From NCBI RefSeq assembly GCF_000526335.1, contig NZ_JAFW01000001.1, positions 3,968,001 to 4,032,000 on the forward strand: a DNA stretch of 64,000 nucleotides, given 5' to 3'. The position numbers and the translations under genes are program-made. This stretch comes from Arthrobacter sp. 31Y. GTDB taxonomy: Bacteria; Actinomycetota; Actinomycetes; Actinomycetales; Micrococcaceae. Position 1 is the first letter of the stretch. The number at the start of each line of letters is the position of its first letter. Below, piece by piece: positions 19,272 to 31,160 of this stretch. A model generated the notes under the pieces. It was not told the DNA's origin. It saw nothing but the letters and a program-made list of their open reading frames with translations, and did no database searches.

Positions 19272-19904
19272 ATGAGCCGCTCCCTCATTCCGGCAGCCCT
19301 GCTTGCTGTTGGATTGCTGATCGCACCCGTTGCCGCCGCTCAGGCTGCGCCGTGCAACGGAAAGTTCTCCTGCGCACCCACTGAGGGTGCCGATGAACCA
19401 TCGCCCACACAGCCGGGGCTGGCTCCGGAAGGGGACAAAAAACCGTTGCCCACCCCGGAGCCAACGCGGGACCGGGAAACGCACCAGGCACCTGCGCCCG
19501 CACAGCCCGTGCCAGCGCCTCCGCTTCAAGCCGAGCAGCCGCCCGTCCAGGCTCCACCCCAGCCCGCGGTGACCCAGATCGTCACTGCGGCACCCCAGGT
19601 GAGCGCCCCGGCGTCGAACTCTTCCGTTCCCACCGCAAGCGCCGGGACTGCCTCTGCGTCAGCAACGCCGTCAGCTTCTCCGTCCGTGAGCCCGGCCTCA
19701 GCCAGCGCAAGCCCTAGCTCCTCCTCCAACTGGAACACGCCCGTGGATAAGGACAAGGAGACGCAGGTGGCCGCGATGGCATCGAGCTCTATTTCGGGGC
19801 CCAACATGCTGGGCCTGTTCGGGCTTCTGGGGGCTGTCCTGTTGGTTGGCTTGGGAGGGCTCGCTTTCGCACTGTGGGGCAAGAACCGGCTCTCGTCGCA
19901 CTAG
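19272..19904 (+). CDS. Signal-peptide, Pro/Ser-rich, C-terminally membrane-anchored protein
   Basis: Encodes 210 residues. A signal peptide (about 1-27, ending AQAA) precedes a short Cys-containing segment (CNGKFSC), a long Pro/Ala/Gln/Ser-rich stretch (about 40-165), and one C-terminal hydrophobic helix (about 177-199) with a short basic tail. No LPXTG sequence is seen. The shape suggests a cell-wall-spanning stalk anchored in the membrane. It follows the ATPase gene by 12 nt and has an AGGAGG site overlapping that gene's stop, so it belongs to the same transcript. Its function is unknown. Confidence 0.8.
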   Translation: MSRSLIPAALLAVGLLIAPVAAAQAAPCNGKFSCAPTEGADEPSPTQPGLAPEGDKKPLPTPEPTRDRETHQAPAPAQPVPAPPLQAEQPPVQAPPQPAVTQIVTAAPQVSAPASNSSVPTASAGTASASATPSASPSVSPASASASPSSSSNWNTPVDKDKETQVAAMASSSISGPNMLGLFGLLGAVLLVGLGGLAFALWGKNRLSSH

Positions 19905-23104
<3,200 letters not shown>

Positions 23105-23129
23105 CCATCAGACCTGTGACCATCAGCCG

Positions 23130-24338
23130 GTGATCAGCACACTCGCCATCGCCAACTACCGGTCCATCCGGGATCTTGCCATGGAGCTGCATGGCCTGGA
23201 CGTCGTGACGGGGGCCAACGGCAGCGGTAAGTCCTCGCTGTACCGTGCCCTGCGTCTTTTGGCCGAGTGCGCCGGCGGCGACTCCGGAAACGTGGTGGGT
23301 TCGCTGGCCAGGGACGGTGGCTTGTCGTCCACTCTCTGGGCCGGGCCGGAGTCCATCAGCGAAGCAATGCGCCGAGGTGACGTACCCATTCAGGGCACGG
23401 TTCGGCGGGAATCCGTGAACTTGAAACTGGGCTACTCCGGTGATGAGTTCGGCTACCTGGTGGATCTGGGCATGCCGGTGCCCAGCGGCTCGGGTTTTGA
23501 TGAAGAGACCGGAAGGCCGAGGCCGTCCGCTTTCAGCCTGGACCCTGAGATCAAGCGGGAGCAGATTTTCTCCGGACCGGTGGCAAGGCCGGGTTCATTG
23601 CTGGTTGACCGCAAAGGGAGCCTCGCAAAGTTGCGTGGACCGGATGGCGAATGGGCCGAGCTCTCCCGGCGTCTGGATACCTTTCAGAGCATGCTGACCG
23701 AGGTTTCGGACCAGGACCGGGCGCCGGAAGTGCTGCGCGTACGGGATTCAGTGCGTTCCTGGCGGTTTTACGATCATTTCCGCACAGATGCTGAGGCTCC
23801 GGCCCGGCAGGCTCAAATCGGCACCCGCACTCCTGTGCTGCACCACAGCGGCAGGGACTTGGCGGCCGCCCTCCAGACCTTGCGGGAGGTGGGCTTTGAG
23901 CGGCAGCTGGATGCCGCCGTCGATCACGCCTTTCCCGGAAGCCGGCTGGAAGTGGCTGTCAACGACGGCCGCTTCAGCGTTGAGCTGCGGCAACCCGGCA
24001 TGCTGAGGCCCATGAAGGCCGCAGAACTCTCCGATGGGACCTTGCGGTTCCTTCTGCTGACTGCTGCGTTACTGACACCGCGCCCTCCGGAATTGATGGT
24101 CCTGAACGAACCGGAGACCAGTCTCCACGTTGACCTGATGCCGGCACTGGCTGGACTGATTGTCCAAGCCAGTGCCAGCAGCCAGATGATCGTGGTGACC
24201 CACTCCGAGGCTCTTCTCAAGGCACTGCGGGAGAGCGGTGCCGCCCATGAGCATGAGCTCTATAAGGATCTGGGCGAAACCAGGATCAAGGGCCTGGGTT
24301 CGCTGGAAGGTCCGTTGTGGAGTTGGCCCAAGCGCTGA
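23130..24338 (+). CDS. AAA family ATPase with RecF/OLD-type ABC head
   Basis: Encodes 402 residues from GTG 23130. This start is chosen because the protein then begins with the typical beta strand and YRSI motif of these ATPases; the frame upstream only shadows the phosphatase gene. Walker A is GANGSGKS (28-35), the signature-like ELSDGTLR lies near 345, Walker B LNEPETSLH near 365, and a final VVTHSEALL segment follows. No nuclease (TOPRIM) domain is attached, so it is a stand-alone ATPase of the kind annotated as predicted ATPase or DUF4435-free OLD-like. It may act in DNA repair or defence; the placement after ligA is suggestive only. Confidence 0.85.
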   Translation: MISTLAIANYRSIRDLAMELHGLDVVTGANGSGKSSLYRALRLLAECAGGDSGNVVGSLARDGGLSSTLWAGPESISEAMRRGDVPIQGTVRRESVNLKLGYSGDEFGYLVDLGMPVPSGSGFDEETGRPRPSAFSLDPEIKREQIFSGPVARPGSLLVDRKGSLAKLRGPDGEWAELSRRLDTFQSMLTEVSDQDRAPEVLRVRDSVRSWRFYDHFRTDAEAPARQAQIGTRTPVLHHSGRDLAAALQTLREVGFERQLDAAVDHAFPGSRLEVAVNDGRFSVELRQPGMLRPMKAAELSDGTLRFLLLTAALLTPRPPELMVLNEPETSLHVDLMPALAGLIVQASASSQMIVVTHSEALLKALRESGAAHEHELYKDLGETRIKGLGSLEGPLWSWPKR

Positions 24339-24390
24339 AAGGGAGCGGCGCGGCAGTGAACCGGCCAAGCCATTCGGCCTTCGGGGCGGC

Positions 24391-25758
24391 TTAGAACGCG
24401 GAACCGATGGACGTGAGTTCCCGGGGTGCGTTCCCGGCGTAGCGGTTCTCCGGACGCGCAAGACCGTAATGCCCACGAAGGGTGGACGCGGTGTATTCAG
24501 TGCGGAACAGGCCGCGTTCCTGGAGGATCGGCACCACCTGATCCACGAAGATCTCCAAACCGGACGGAAGCACCGGCGGCATGATGTTGAAGCCGTCGGC
24601 TGCCCCCGCGAAGAACCAGTCCTGAAGGGCATCGGCAATCTGTTCGGGTGTCCCCGAGAAGGTCCGGTGACCTCGCCCGCCACCCAAACGTCCGATCAGC
24701 TGCCGGACCGTGAGCTGTTCGCGCCTGGCCAACTCCACAATCAGCGTGTAGCGGCTCTTGGCACCCTCGATCTCATCCTCTGAGGGCAGGTCTGCAGGCA
24801 ATTGGCGGTCCAAGGGGAGGTCCTCAGGCGACAAACGGAGCGTCTTGGCCAATTGCTCACGGGCGTACTCGGGCTTGATGAGCTGGTCGAGTTCACGCTC
24901 GAGTTTGAGGGCTTCAGCTTCGGTTGAACCGATCACCGGGACGATTCCAGGCAGGATCTTGATGCCTTCCGGGTCACGGCCCGCTGCTGCGGTGCGTGCC
25001 TTCAGATCTGAGTAGAAAGCCTGCGCATCGGCCAAGGTCTGGTGTGCGGTGAAGACGGCCTCAGCGTACTGTGCTGCCAGGTTCTTGCCGTTCTCGGATG
25101 ACCCGGCCTGCACGATCAGTGGATGGCCCTGCGGTGACCTGGGAACGTTCAGCGGACCACGGACCCGGAAGTGCTTTCCTTCGTGGTCCACCGTGCGGAT
25201 CTTTGTGTCGTCACCCCACACACCGTCGGCTTTGTCAGCCAGGATGGCGTCGTCTTCCCAGCTATCCCAGAGCTTTTGGGCAACATCAATGAATTCGGCG
25301 GCGCGTTCGTACCGGACTGCGTGTGCCGGCTGGTCATCCACACCGAAATTCCGGGCGGCATCGGGCCCAGCGGTGGTCACAACGTTCCAGCCGGCGCGGC
25401 CTCCGCTGACCCAGTCAACGGACGCGAAGCGGCGGGCAAGATTGAAGGGGTCGTTGTAGGTGGTGGACGCGGTGGCGATCAGGCCAATCTTTTGTGTCGC
25501 TGCGGCGAGGGCCGTCAGCAGCACCGTAGGCTCCAACTTCCCGGCAGGGCGCCGACCCACTTCACCGAAGAGGACAGGGGAGTCCGCGAAGAAGATGGAG
25601 TCCAGCTTTCCCCGTTCGGCCGTGCGGGCGAGGTGCTGATAGTGCTCCACCTTGGTAGGGGCAAGGGGGTCGCTCTCAGGTAGACGCCACGATGCTTCGT
25701 GGTGTCCGGTGCTCATCAGGAACGCATTCAGGTGCAGTTGGCGGTCTGGCGGGGTCAT
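24391..25758 (-). CDS. LLM-class flavin-dependent monooxygenase (NtaA/SnaA/DszA type)
   Basis: Encodes 455 residues. ATG 25758 is chosen for the GAGGAGAAA site just upstream; the frame continues to 25884, but only with a TTG start and no ribosome site. The N-terminus (LNAFLMSTGHHEASWR) and the segment DSIFFADSPVLF are typical of the NtaA/SnaA/DszA monooxygenases, two-component FMNH2-dependent enzymes that oxidise nitrilotriacetate, sulfur heterocycles or alkyl sulfonates. The internal VDWVSGGRAGWNVVTT motif agrees. No flavin reductase gene is adjacent. The gene converges on the ATPase gene with a 52-nt gap. Confidence 0.93.
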   Translation of the reverse strand: MTPPDRQLHLNAFLMSTGHHEASWRLPESDPLAPTKVEHYQHLARTAERGKLDSIFFADSPVLFGEVGRRPAGKLEPTVLLTALAAATQKIGLIATASTTYNDPFNLARRFASVDWVSGGRAGWNVVTTAGPDAARNFGVDDQPAHAVRYERAAEFIDVAQKLWDSWEDDAILADKADGVWGDDTKIRTVDHEGKHFRVRGPLNVPRSPQGHPLIVQAGSSENGKNLAAQYAEAVFTAHQTLADAQAFYSDLKARTAAAGRDPEGIKILPGIVPVIGSTEAEALKLERELDQLIKPEYAREQLAKTLRLSPEDLPLDRQLPADLPSEDEIEGAKSRYTLIVELARREQLTVRQLIGRLGGGRGHRTFSGTPEQIADALQDWFFAGAADGFNIMPPVLPSGLEIFVDQVVPILQERGLFRTEYTASTLRGHYGLARPENRYAGNAPRELTSIGSAF

Positions 25759-26057
25759 GGTTTCTCCTCGGGGTGACGGCGGTTTGGCGGCGGTGTGTGG
25801 CAACTCAAGCACGTCTCCAAAGACCTCCGCCAGCAGCGCGACATGTGCCCGCAACAGCGCGAAACCGGGGTTCACCGCGCGCAACGCAGCTCAATTCGAC
25901 GCCACGGGAGGCAACACAAAAAGCAGCCCGGCGGCCAGTGGCTGGCGCATCCCAACCCGGCTACCCGGCGTCGTGCGTCCCCAACATGACTGATAGTTCC
26001 ATCACGGAAAGGGCCGTTTGGCGCCTTTGGCGCGCGAAGCCCTACTACCATTGGTAG
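25759..26057. other. Intergenic region between divergent monooxygenase and GNAT genes
   Basis: About 300 bases that must carry promoters for both divergent genes. I see the ribosome site of the monooxygenase at its left end, but no convincing operator, riboswitch or RNA gene. Overlapping frames here on both strands look like high-GC chance ORFs. Confidence 0.6.
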
Positions 26058-26570
26058 GTGCTTTCGCCGATTACCGTCCGTCCCGCCCTGCCCGAAGACT
26101 ACGACGCCGTTGCCCGCATTACGCAGGAGTCCTACGTCACCGCGGGGTACTACGGCGACGCTGATCACCCGTACCTGCAAAAGCTCCAGGACGTGGCTGG
26201 CCGCGCGGAGCACGCAGAGATCCTGGTGGCAGAGCGCAACGGTGAAGTCATCGGCTCGGTAACTGCGGCACCCGCAGGCGGCGGCTTTTCGGACATCGGC
26301 CTTCAGGACGAACTGGAACTCCGTACCCTCGTGGTGGACCCGGCAGTTCAGCGTTCCGGGGCGGGCCGTGCTTTGGTGCACGCCGTCGTGGAGCAAGCCA
26401 GGTCCATGGACGGAATCAACGCTGTTTCCCTGACCACGGGCGCCACGTGGGAAAGTGCCAACGCGCTCTACGCCCGCACCGGTTTTAGCCGTGCCCCGCA
26501 CCGCGACTGGTTTGTTCCCGGCACCGACATAAAGCTGTTCGTTTACCGGCTGGACCTACCGCAGTCATAA
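26058..26570 (+). CDS. GNAT family N-acetyltransferase
   Basis: Encodes 170 residues from GTG 26058. The fold is recognised by the N-terminal ITVRPALPEDYDAV strand-helix and the acetyl-CoA-binding motif VQRSGAGRALVHAV (about 95-108), followed by LYARTGFSRAPHRDWF at the C-terminus. It transfers an acetyl group from acetyl-CoA to an unknown amine, probably a small molecule or peptide. It stands alone, divergent from the monooxygenase and 58 nt before the RidA gene, with which it may be co-transcribed. Confidence 0.9.
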   Translation: MLSPITVRPALPEDYDAVARITQESYVTAGYYGDADHPYLQKLQDVAGRAEHAEILVAERNGEVIGSVTAAPAGGGFSDIGLQDELELRTLVVDPAVQRSGAGRALVHAVVEQARSMDGINAVSLTTGATWESANALYARTGFSRAPHRDWFVPGTDIKLFVYRLDLPQS

Positions 26571-26628
26571 AGTTTCCTTCGTAAACGCCGGTCAACGGGC
26601 CGTGCGAAAACGACAGGAAAGGCGCGGC

Positions 26629-27009
26629 ATGCGCAAGACATTCGGCACGGGCTCAGTTTGGGAACAGACACTGGGTTACTCCCGCGCAGTCCAGGTGGAC
26701 AACACGCTCTTCATTTCCGCCACGGCTGCTTCCGGGCCCGAGGGGATTGTGGGAAATGACTTCTACTCCCAGACCAAGTACATCCTGGAGAAGCTCGGTG
26801 CTGTCCTTGAAGATGCCGGCTTCTCCTACGAGGACGTCGTGCAGTCCAAGCTGTACCTGACGGACATCAGCAAGTGGGAGGACGCCGGCCGCGCACACGG
26901 CGAGGTCTTCGGTGAGATCCGCCCGACGCTGGCCCTGGTACACGTGCTGCCGTTCCTCGATCCCGAAATGCTCGTGGAGATCGAGCTCGTGGCGCAGAAG
27001 TCCGCCTAA
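26629..27009 (+). CDS. RidA/YjgF family deaminase
   Basis: Encodes 126 residues from ATG 26629, with an AGGAAAGG site 7 nt upstream; the frame extends to 26602 but without a better site. The RidA signature is seen in the sequence NTLFISATAA near the start and the C-terminal segment RPTLALVHVLPFLDPEMLVEIE, which ends the trimeric fold. RidA proteins hydrolyse reactive enamine/imine intermediates from PLP enzymes; some members have other roles. The gene ends in a bidirectional hairpin shared with the response regulator. Confidence 0.92.
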   Translation: MRKTFGTGSVWEQTLGYSRAVQVDNTLFISATAASGPEGIVGNDFYSQTKYILEKLGAVLEDAGFSYEDVVQSKLYLTDISKWEDAGRAHGEVFGEIRPTLALVHVLPFLDPEMLVEIELVAQKSA

Positions 27010-27012
27010 CCC

Positions 27013-27080
27013 ACCCAACTAAGTAACAGCAGATGCTCTATTGAGCCTTCATTGGAGCGTTTGCTGTTACTTAGTTGGGT
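27013..27080. terminator. Bidirectional terminator hairpin between ridA-like gene and response regulator
   Basis: A perfect 19-bp inverted repeat (27013-27031 with 27062-27080; ACCCAACTAAGTAACAGCA) is extended inward by about 6 pairs including G-U, closing a loop of some 16 nt. It lies exactly between the two convergent stop codons. No long T-tract follows on either strand. Confidence 0.8.
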
Positions 27081-27739
27081 TAGGCGGGGATGCCGTAACG
27101 GTGTTCCGGGCGGCCTGTGCTTCCGTACCGCAGTTGAATTTCGACGGCGCCATCGTCCGCGAGCGAGGACAGGTACCTTTGCGCCGTGGCCCGGGACACG
27201 CCCACCCGTTCAGCAACCTCGGCGGCTGAATACTGCTCACCGGGAAGCAAGGATTCCAAGACAGCCGCTTCCGTGGCCGAACGGGGCTTGGCTGACGGTG
27301 TGACATCGCCCGGAATCAGCGATCGTTTGGCGCGCTCAATGGTGATCTGGTCAACCGCTGTTTGCTGACTGAGGATGCGGCGGTACCGTGCGTAGGATCT
27401 GAGTTGCTGGGACAGGGACTCGGCGGTGAACGGCTTCAACATGTAGCCCAAGGCGCCGCGCCGCAGGGCAACCTTAATGGATTGGGCATCAGAGGCAGCT
27501 GTCAACATCACCGCATCCACATCCAGCTGACCCAACAGGTCCAAGCCGGAGCCATCCGGCAGATAAACGTCCAGCAGCACCAGATCGGGACGCAGGCTGT
27601 GGATTGCCTGCAGGGCTTGGGAAACGGATCCCGCCGGCGTCAGGGCCATGAAACCGGCCACGGAATCCACATAAGCTGCGTGGAGTCTTGCCACGTGGAA
27701 GTCGTCGTCCACAATCAGCACCCGTAGGTCCTCAGCCAT
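27080..27739 (-). CDS. CitB/DcuR-type response regulator
   Basis: Encodes 219 residues. The receiver domain has the acidic cluster DDD (11-13), phospho-acceptor Asp57 (VLLDVYLPDG), Thr80 and Lys102 (YMLKPF). A linker and a C-terminal helix-turn-helix follow, with YSAAEVAERVGVSRATAQRYL near 167-187, as in the CitB/DcuR group that controls citrate or C4-dicarboxylate genes. It overlaps the sensor kinase gene by 8 nt and lies next to a CitMHS transporter, its likely target. Confidence 0.94.
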   Translation of the reverse strand: MAEDLRVLIVDDDFHVARLHAAYVDSVAGFMALTPAGSVSQALQAIHSLRPDLVLLDVYLPDGSGLDLLGQLDVDAVMLTAASDAQSIKVALRRGALGYMLKPFTAESLSQQLRSYARYRRILSQQTAVDQITIERAKRSLIPGDVTPSAKPRSATEAAVLESLLPGEQYSAAEVAERVGVSRATAQRYLSSLADDGAVEIQLRYGSTGRPEHRYGIPA

Positions 27740-29456
27740 TGCTGTCCTCCCTCACCGTTGAGTCGGCCGTTATGTCCACATGATCTGCGGTATCCATGAC
27801 GCCAGGGATGGTGGCCATGAACACAGCGCCCGGGCCGCCCTTCGTTCCGGGCTCCAGGACGCGGACGTCTCCGCCACGCCTACGCGCAAGCTGCCGCACC
27901 AGCGCCAACCCCAAACCTTGTCCAGCCCCCGAGCGTACCGGTTGTTCCGACGTCGTAAATCCTTCCGCGAAAACCTCTTCCGGTTCCAGGCTCCCCAAAC
28001 CGTCGCCTGAATCGCCCACCACAATGTGCAGGGTCCCGCCGGTTGTGGTGGCGTCGTCCAGGAGCTCAACCTCCACCCAGCGTTCCCTTGAAGAGCCTGC
28101 GACGGCGGCGCTCACGGCGTTGTCGATCAGGTTGCCGAGCACGGTGGTGACGTCCTGGGGATCGGCGACGTGTCCCCGGACCAAGGTTTCGGGGCCGATG
28201 CGGAGGGCCACGCCGCGCTCCGACGATTCCACACCCTTCGCGCCAACGAACGCCTGAAGATAAGTGTCCTGGAGCAGCTCGGCTTGTTCCACCGGGAACT
28301 TCAGGGGTCCCGTGGCTGAGATTCTGGCCAAGTACTCCTTGGCAGCGTCGTGCTGGCCGATGCTCATAAACCCGGCAATGGTGTGTAGTTGGTTGGCGAA
28401 TTCGTGGCGTTGGGCGCGGAGTGCCGTGGACATGGTGCCCACGGCATCGAGCTGACGGGTGAGTTGCTGCAATTCCGTTCGGTCACGCAGCATGACCACC
28501 CAACCGAGGTCCTCTTGCCGGTGCCAGGCTTTGCGCGCGCTGGCCACCACAACGCGTCCGCCAACCACGATTTCCACGGCCTCGGCGTCGCGGGCTGCCG
28601 GTTGCGTGAGCTGCTTGAGCTGTTGGGGAACCGTTGCGGATGCCCAGTCCTGACCGGTGGCATCGGGCATGTCCAGGAGCCGTGCGGCGGCGGCGTTGAA
28701 CACCGAAATGCGTCCGTCCGCGGCGATGCCGATCACGCCATCATCCACACCCTGGAGCACCGCCACCTGGTCATGGACCAAGGTGCTGATTTCCTCGGGT
28801 TCCAGGCCGAGCGTGAGCCGCTGCAGCCTGCGCCGGAGCAGGAAGGACGCAAGGGCGCCGGCAAGCAGGGCACCACCGGCAGTGAGGGCGATCGGCACGA
28901 TGTCGCGGGCCAGGCTATTACTGAGCGATTCCACTGAATAGCCCACGCTGACCTCGCCCACAATGGTCTCGGAGCTCCCGGGCGCATACACCGGTACCTT
29001 CGCCCCGGCCGATGGTCCCAGTGTTCCCGTGTTGCGGGTGGTGATTTCTTCGCCGCCAAGTGCAACGGAGGGGTCCGTGCTGACGCGTTCACCCAGCCGG
29101 GCGACTTCCGGATGTGCCAGCCTCAGCCCGGTTTCATCCGTGATGACCACGAACAATGCCCCGGTCCGGATACGGACGGCTTCGGCCGCAGCTTGCAGGG
29201 TGCCGACGGCGAGGACCTCAGGAGGTGGCGTACCTTCTTCTTTGCTGATGGCCTGGACGCCGGACCTGATATCGGGATCCGCGGCGACTGTCCTGGCCAG
29301 GGTGAGCGCCTGGTTCTCGGCTTCGGTGCCGATCCGTTCGTACACCAGCCAGGCATGGACAGTCCCGCTGAGCAGGACAACCAGCAGGACCACCCCCAAC
29401 TGGAGGAGGAGGGTTTGGGTGGAGAAACGCATGCTGACACGACTCTTGCGCGGCAT
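27732..29456 (-). CDS. CitA/DcuS-type sensor histidine kinase
   Basis: Encodes 574 residues from ATG 29456, chosen because GGAGGAAAGGAG lies just upstream; the frame extends to 29516 without support. Two membrane helices flank an extracytoplasmic PAS/Cache sensor domain (about 35-180), as in CitA/DcuS. A cytosolic PAS domain (about 225-310) and a Spo0B-type dimerisation helix follow, with His351 in QRHEFANQLH, then the HATPase domain with N, G1 (GDSGDGLG) and G2 (GAGQGLGLALV) boxes. It probably senses citrate or another carboxylate outside the cell and phosphorylates the adjacent regulator. Confidence 0.94.
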   Translation of the reverse strand: MPRKSRVSMRFSTQTLLLQLGVVLLVVLLSGTVHAWLVYERIGTEAENQALTLARTVAADPDIRSGVQAISKEEGTPPPEVLAVGTLQAAAEAVRIRTGALFVVITDETGLRLAHPEVARLGERVSTDPSVALGGEEITTRNTGTLGPSAGAKVPVYAPGSSETIVGEVSVGYSVESLSNSLARDIVPIALTAGGALLAGALASFLLRRRLQRLTLGLEPEEISTLVHDQVAVLQGVDDGVIGIAADGRISVFNAAAARLLDMPDATGQDWASATVPQQLKQLTQPAARDAEAVEIVVGGRVVVASARKAWHRQEDLGWVVMLRDRTELQQLTRQLDAVGTMSTALRAQRHEFANQLHTIAGFMSIGQHDAAKEYLARISATGPLKFPVEQAELLQDTYLQAFVGAKGVESSERGVALRIGPETLVRGHVADPQDVTTVLGNLIDNAVSAAVAGSSRERWVEVELLDDATTTGGTLHIVVGDSGDGLGSLEPEEVFAEGFTTSEQPVRSGAGQGLGLALVRQLARRRGGDVRVLEPGTKGGPGAVFMATIPGVMDTADHVDITADSTVREDSNG

Positions 29457-29630
29457 CTTCGCTCCTTTCCTCCTGAACCATTGAATCACTGAGCACAATG
29501 CGCAAAACGTTCGCAACGAGCAGTATTCCCAACAATTCCCGGAAACCCCGGTCAGTGACGGGGGCCACCATATCGTCTGTAGTGTGCATCACACCGACGT
29601 GGCGCCATTCACAGTAGTAAGGAGCCGGCC
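29457..29630. promoter_or_regulatory. Divergent control region of the citA-type kinase and citrate transporter
   Basis: This 174-bp gap separates divergent genes of one regulon and should hold both promoters and the response-regulator sites. A short dyad GTGTGCATCACAC lies at 29582-29594, about 40 nt before the transporter start. Ribosome sites are visible at both ends (AAGGAG before each gene). No -35/-10 pair is assigned with confidence. Confidence 0.5.
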
Positions 29631-31160
29631 GTGCTGGTTTTGCTTGGATTCGCAATGATTGCGGTATTCATGGTCCTGATCATGACCAAAAAATTGACGC
29701 CAGTCCTGGCGCTGATCATTGTCCCCACCGTCTTCGGCCTTTTCGCCGGGGCGGGCCTCGGCATCGGCGACATGGTCATGGACTCGATGAAGTCCATGAC
29801 GTCCACGGCCGCGCTCCTCATGTTCGCCATCATCTACTTCGGACTGATGATCGACGTCGGACTCTTCGACCCTCTGGTGAAGTTCATCCTGCGCAAGCTG
29901 GGTAACGACCCCGCCAAGGTTGTCCTCGGCACTGCCGTCCTGGCAGCAGCCGTCTCCTTGGACGGCGACGGCTCCACCACCTTCATTCTTACTACTGCAG
30001 CAATGCTCCCGGTGTACCTGCGGCTCAAGATGAGCCCCGTGGTCCTCACCTGCGTTGCCGGCCTCGCCAATGGCACCATGAACATCCTGCCGTGGGGTGG
30101 CCCCACCGCCCGCGCAGCAACCGCGCTCAAGCTCGACGTCAACGACGTCTTCGTGCCCATGGTCCCCTCACTCATCGTTGGCCTCATCGTCGTCCTGGTC
30201 TTCGCCTGGTTACTCGGCCTGCAGGAACGCAACCGCCTCCGGACCACCGCTCCCGAGATCTGGGGCGACGTCGCCGATCCTTCTGACGCGTTCGACGGCG
30301 GCACTGGCCGCGGCGGTTCCGTCGCCGCCGGTTCGGGCTCAGGTTCAGGCTTTGGTGCAGGCCGCTTCGGCTTTGGCCGCAACGGCTCAACGTCAACTTC
30401 GGGCAAGCCGGGCACCACTGCAGTCAAGCCGGGCACCGGCGGAGGTTCCGGCGTCGCGGTTCTCGAAGACCCAGCCACGCTGGTGGACGATCACGACACC
30501 GCGATGGCTGACACCGCGCTGGACCCCAACCGCACCACACTGCGTCCCAAGCTGTTCTGGTTCAACCTGGGCCTGACCGTCGCCGTCATGGTGGTCCTGG
30601 TGGCCAACATCGTTCCGCTGCCGTTCGTGTTCATGGTGGGCTCCGCGATTGCCCTGCTGGTCAACTTCCCCAAGGTCAAGGACCAGGGCGCCCAGCTTAT
30701 TGCCCACGCGCCGTCGATCGTGGCCGTGGTCAGCATGGTCATGGCCGCCGCAGTCCTCACTGGCGTCCTCAACGGCACGGGCATGGTCAAGGCGATGTCC
30801 GAGTGGCTGGTTCAGATCATTCCCGCGGAGATGGGTCCGTTCATGGCAGTGATCACCGGCCTGCTCAGCATCCCCATGACGTTCTTCATGAGCAACGACG
30901 CCTTCTACTTCGGGGTCCTGCCGGTCCTTTCCGAAACCGCCGCGCACTATGGCGTGGACGCAGTGGACATGGCCCGTGCGTCGATCACAGGCCAGCCGTT
31001 CCACCTGCAGAGCCCGCTGGTCCCTGCGATCCTCCTGCTGGTCTCCCTCGCCAAGGTAGACCTGGGCGATCACCACAAGAAGGTTCTCTGGCGCACGGCA
31101 GTGATCTCGGTAGTCATGCTGGCCGTGGGAGTCCTGACCGGAGCAATCGGCATCGGCTAA
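29631..31160 (+). CDS. CitMHS family citrate transporter
   Basis: Encodes 509 residues from GTG 29631 with AAGGAG 7 nt upstream. About 11-12 hydrophobic segments are visible. Diagnostic CitMHS motifs include SLDGDGSTTF (about 105-114), ILPWGGPTARA (about 155-165) and MSNDAFYFGVLPV (about 419-431). The family imports citrate complexed with divalent metal ions by proton symport. A central hydrophilic loop (about 215-280) contains an unusual Gly/Ser-rich tract. It is divergent from, and presumably controlled by, the CitA/CitB-type pair. Confidence 0.95.
   Translation: MLVLLGFAMIAVFMVLIMTKKLTPVLALIIVPTVFGLFAGAGLGIGDMVMDSMKSMTSTAALLMFAIIYFGLMIDVGLFDPLVKFILRKLGNDPAKVVLGTAVLAAAVSLDGDGSTTFILTTAAMLPVYLRLKMSPVVLTCVAGLANGTMNILPWGGPTARAATALKLDVNDVFVPMVPSLIVGLIVVLVFAWLLGLQERNRLRTTAPEIWGDVADPSDAFDGGTGRGGSVAAGSGSGSGFGAGRFGFGRNGSTSTSGKPGTTAVKPGTGGGSGVAVLEDPATLVDDHDTAMADTALDPNRTTLRPKLFWFNLGLTVAVMVVLVANIVPLPFVFMVGSAIALLVNFPKVKDQGAQLIAHAPSIVAVVSMVMAAAVLTGVLNGTGMVKAMSEWLVQIIPAEMGPFMAVITGLLSIPMTFFMSNDAFYFGVLPVLSETAAHYGVDAVDMARASITGQPFHLQSPLVPAILLLVSLAKVDLGDHHKKVLWRTAVISVVMLAVGVLTGAIGIG

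Noticed and set aside
14104-19904. WXG100 (EsxA-like) gene near the EccC-like ATPase
   Set aside because: No 90-110 residue helical ORF with a WxG motif was found in this stretch on either strand.
25759-26057. Riboswitch upstream of the flavin monooxygenase
   Set aside because: No recognisable conserved core or pairing was seen.
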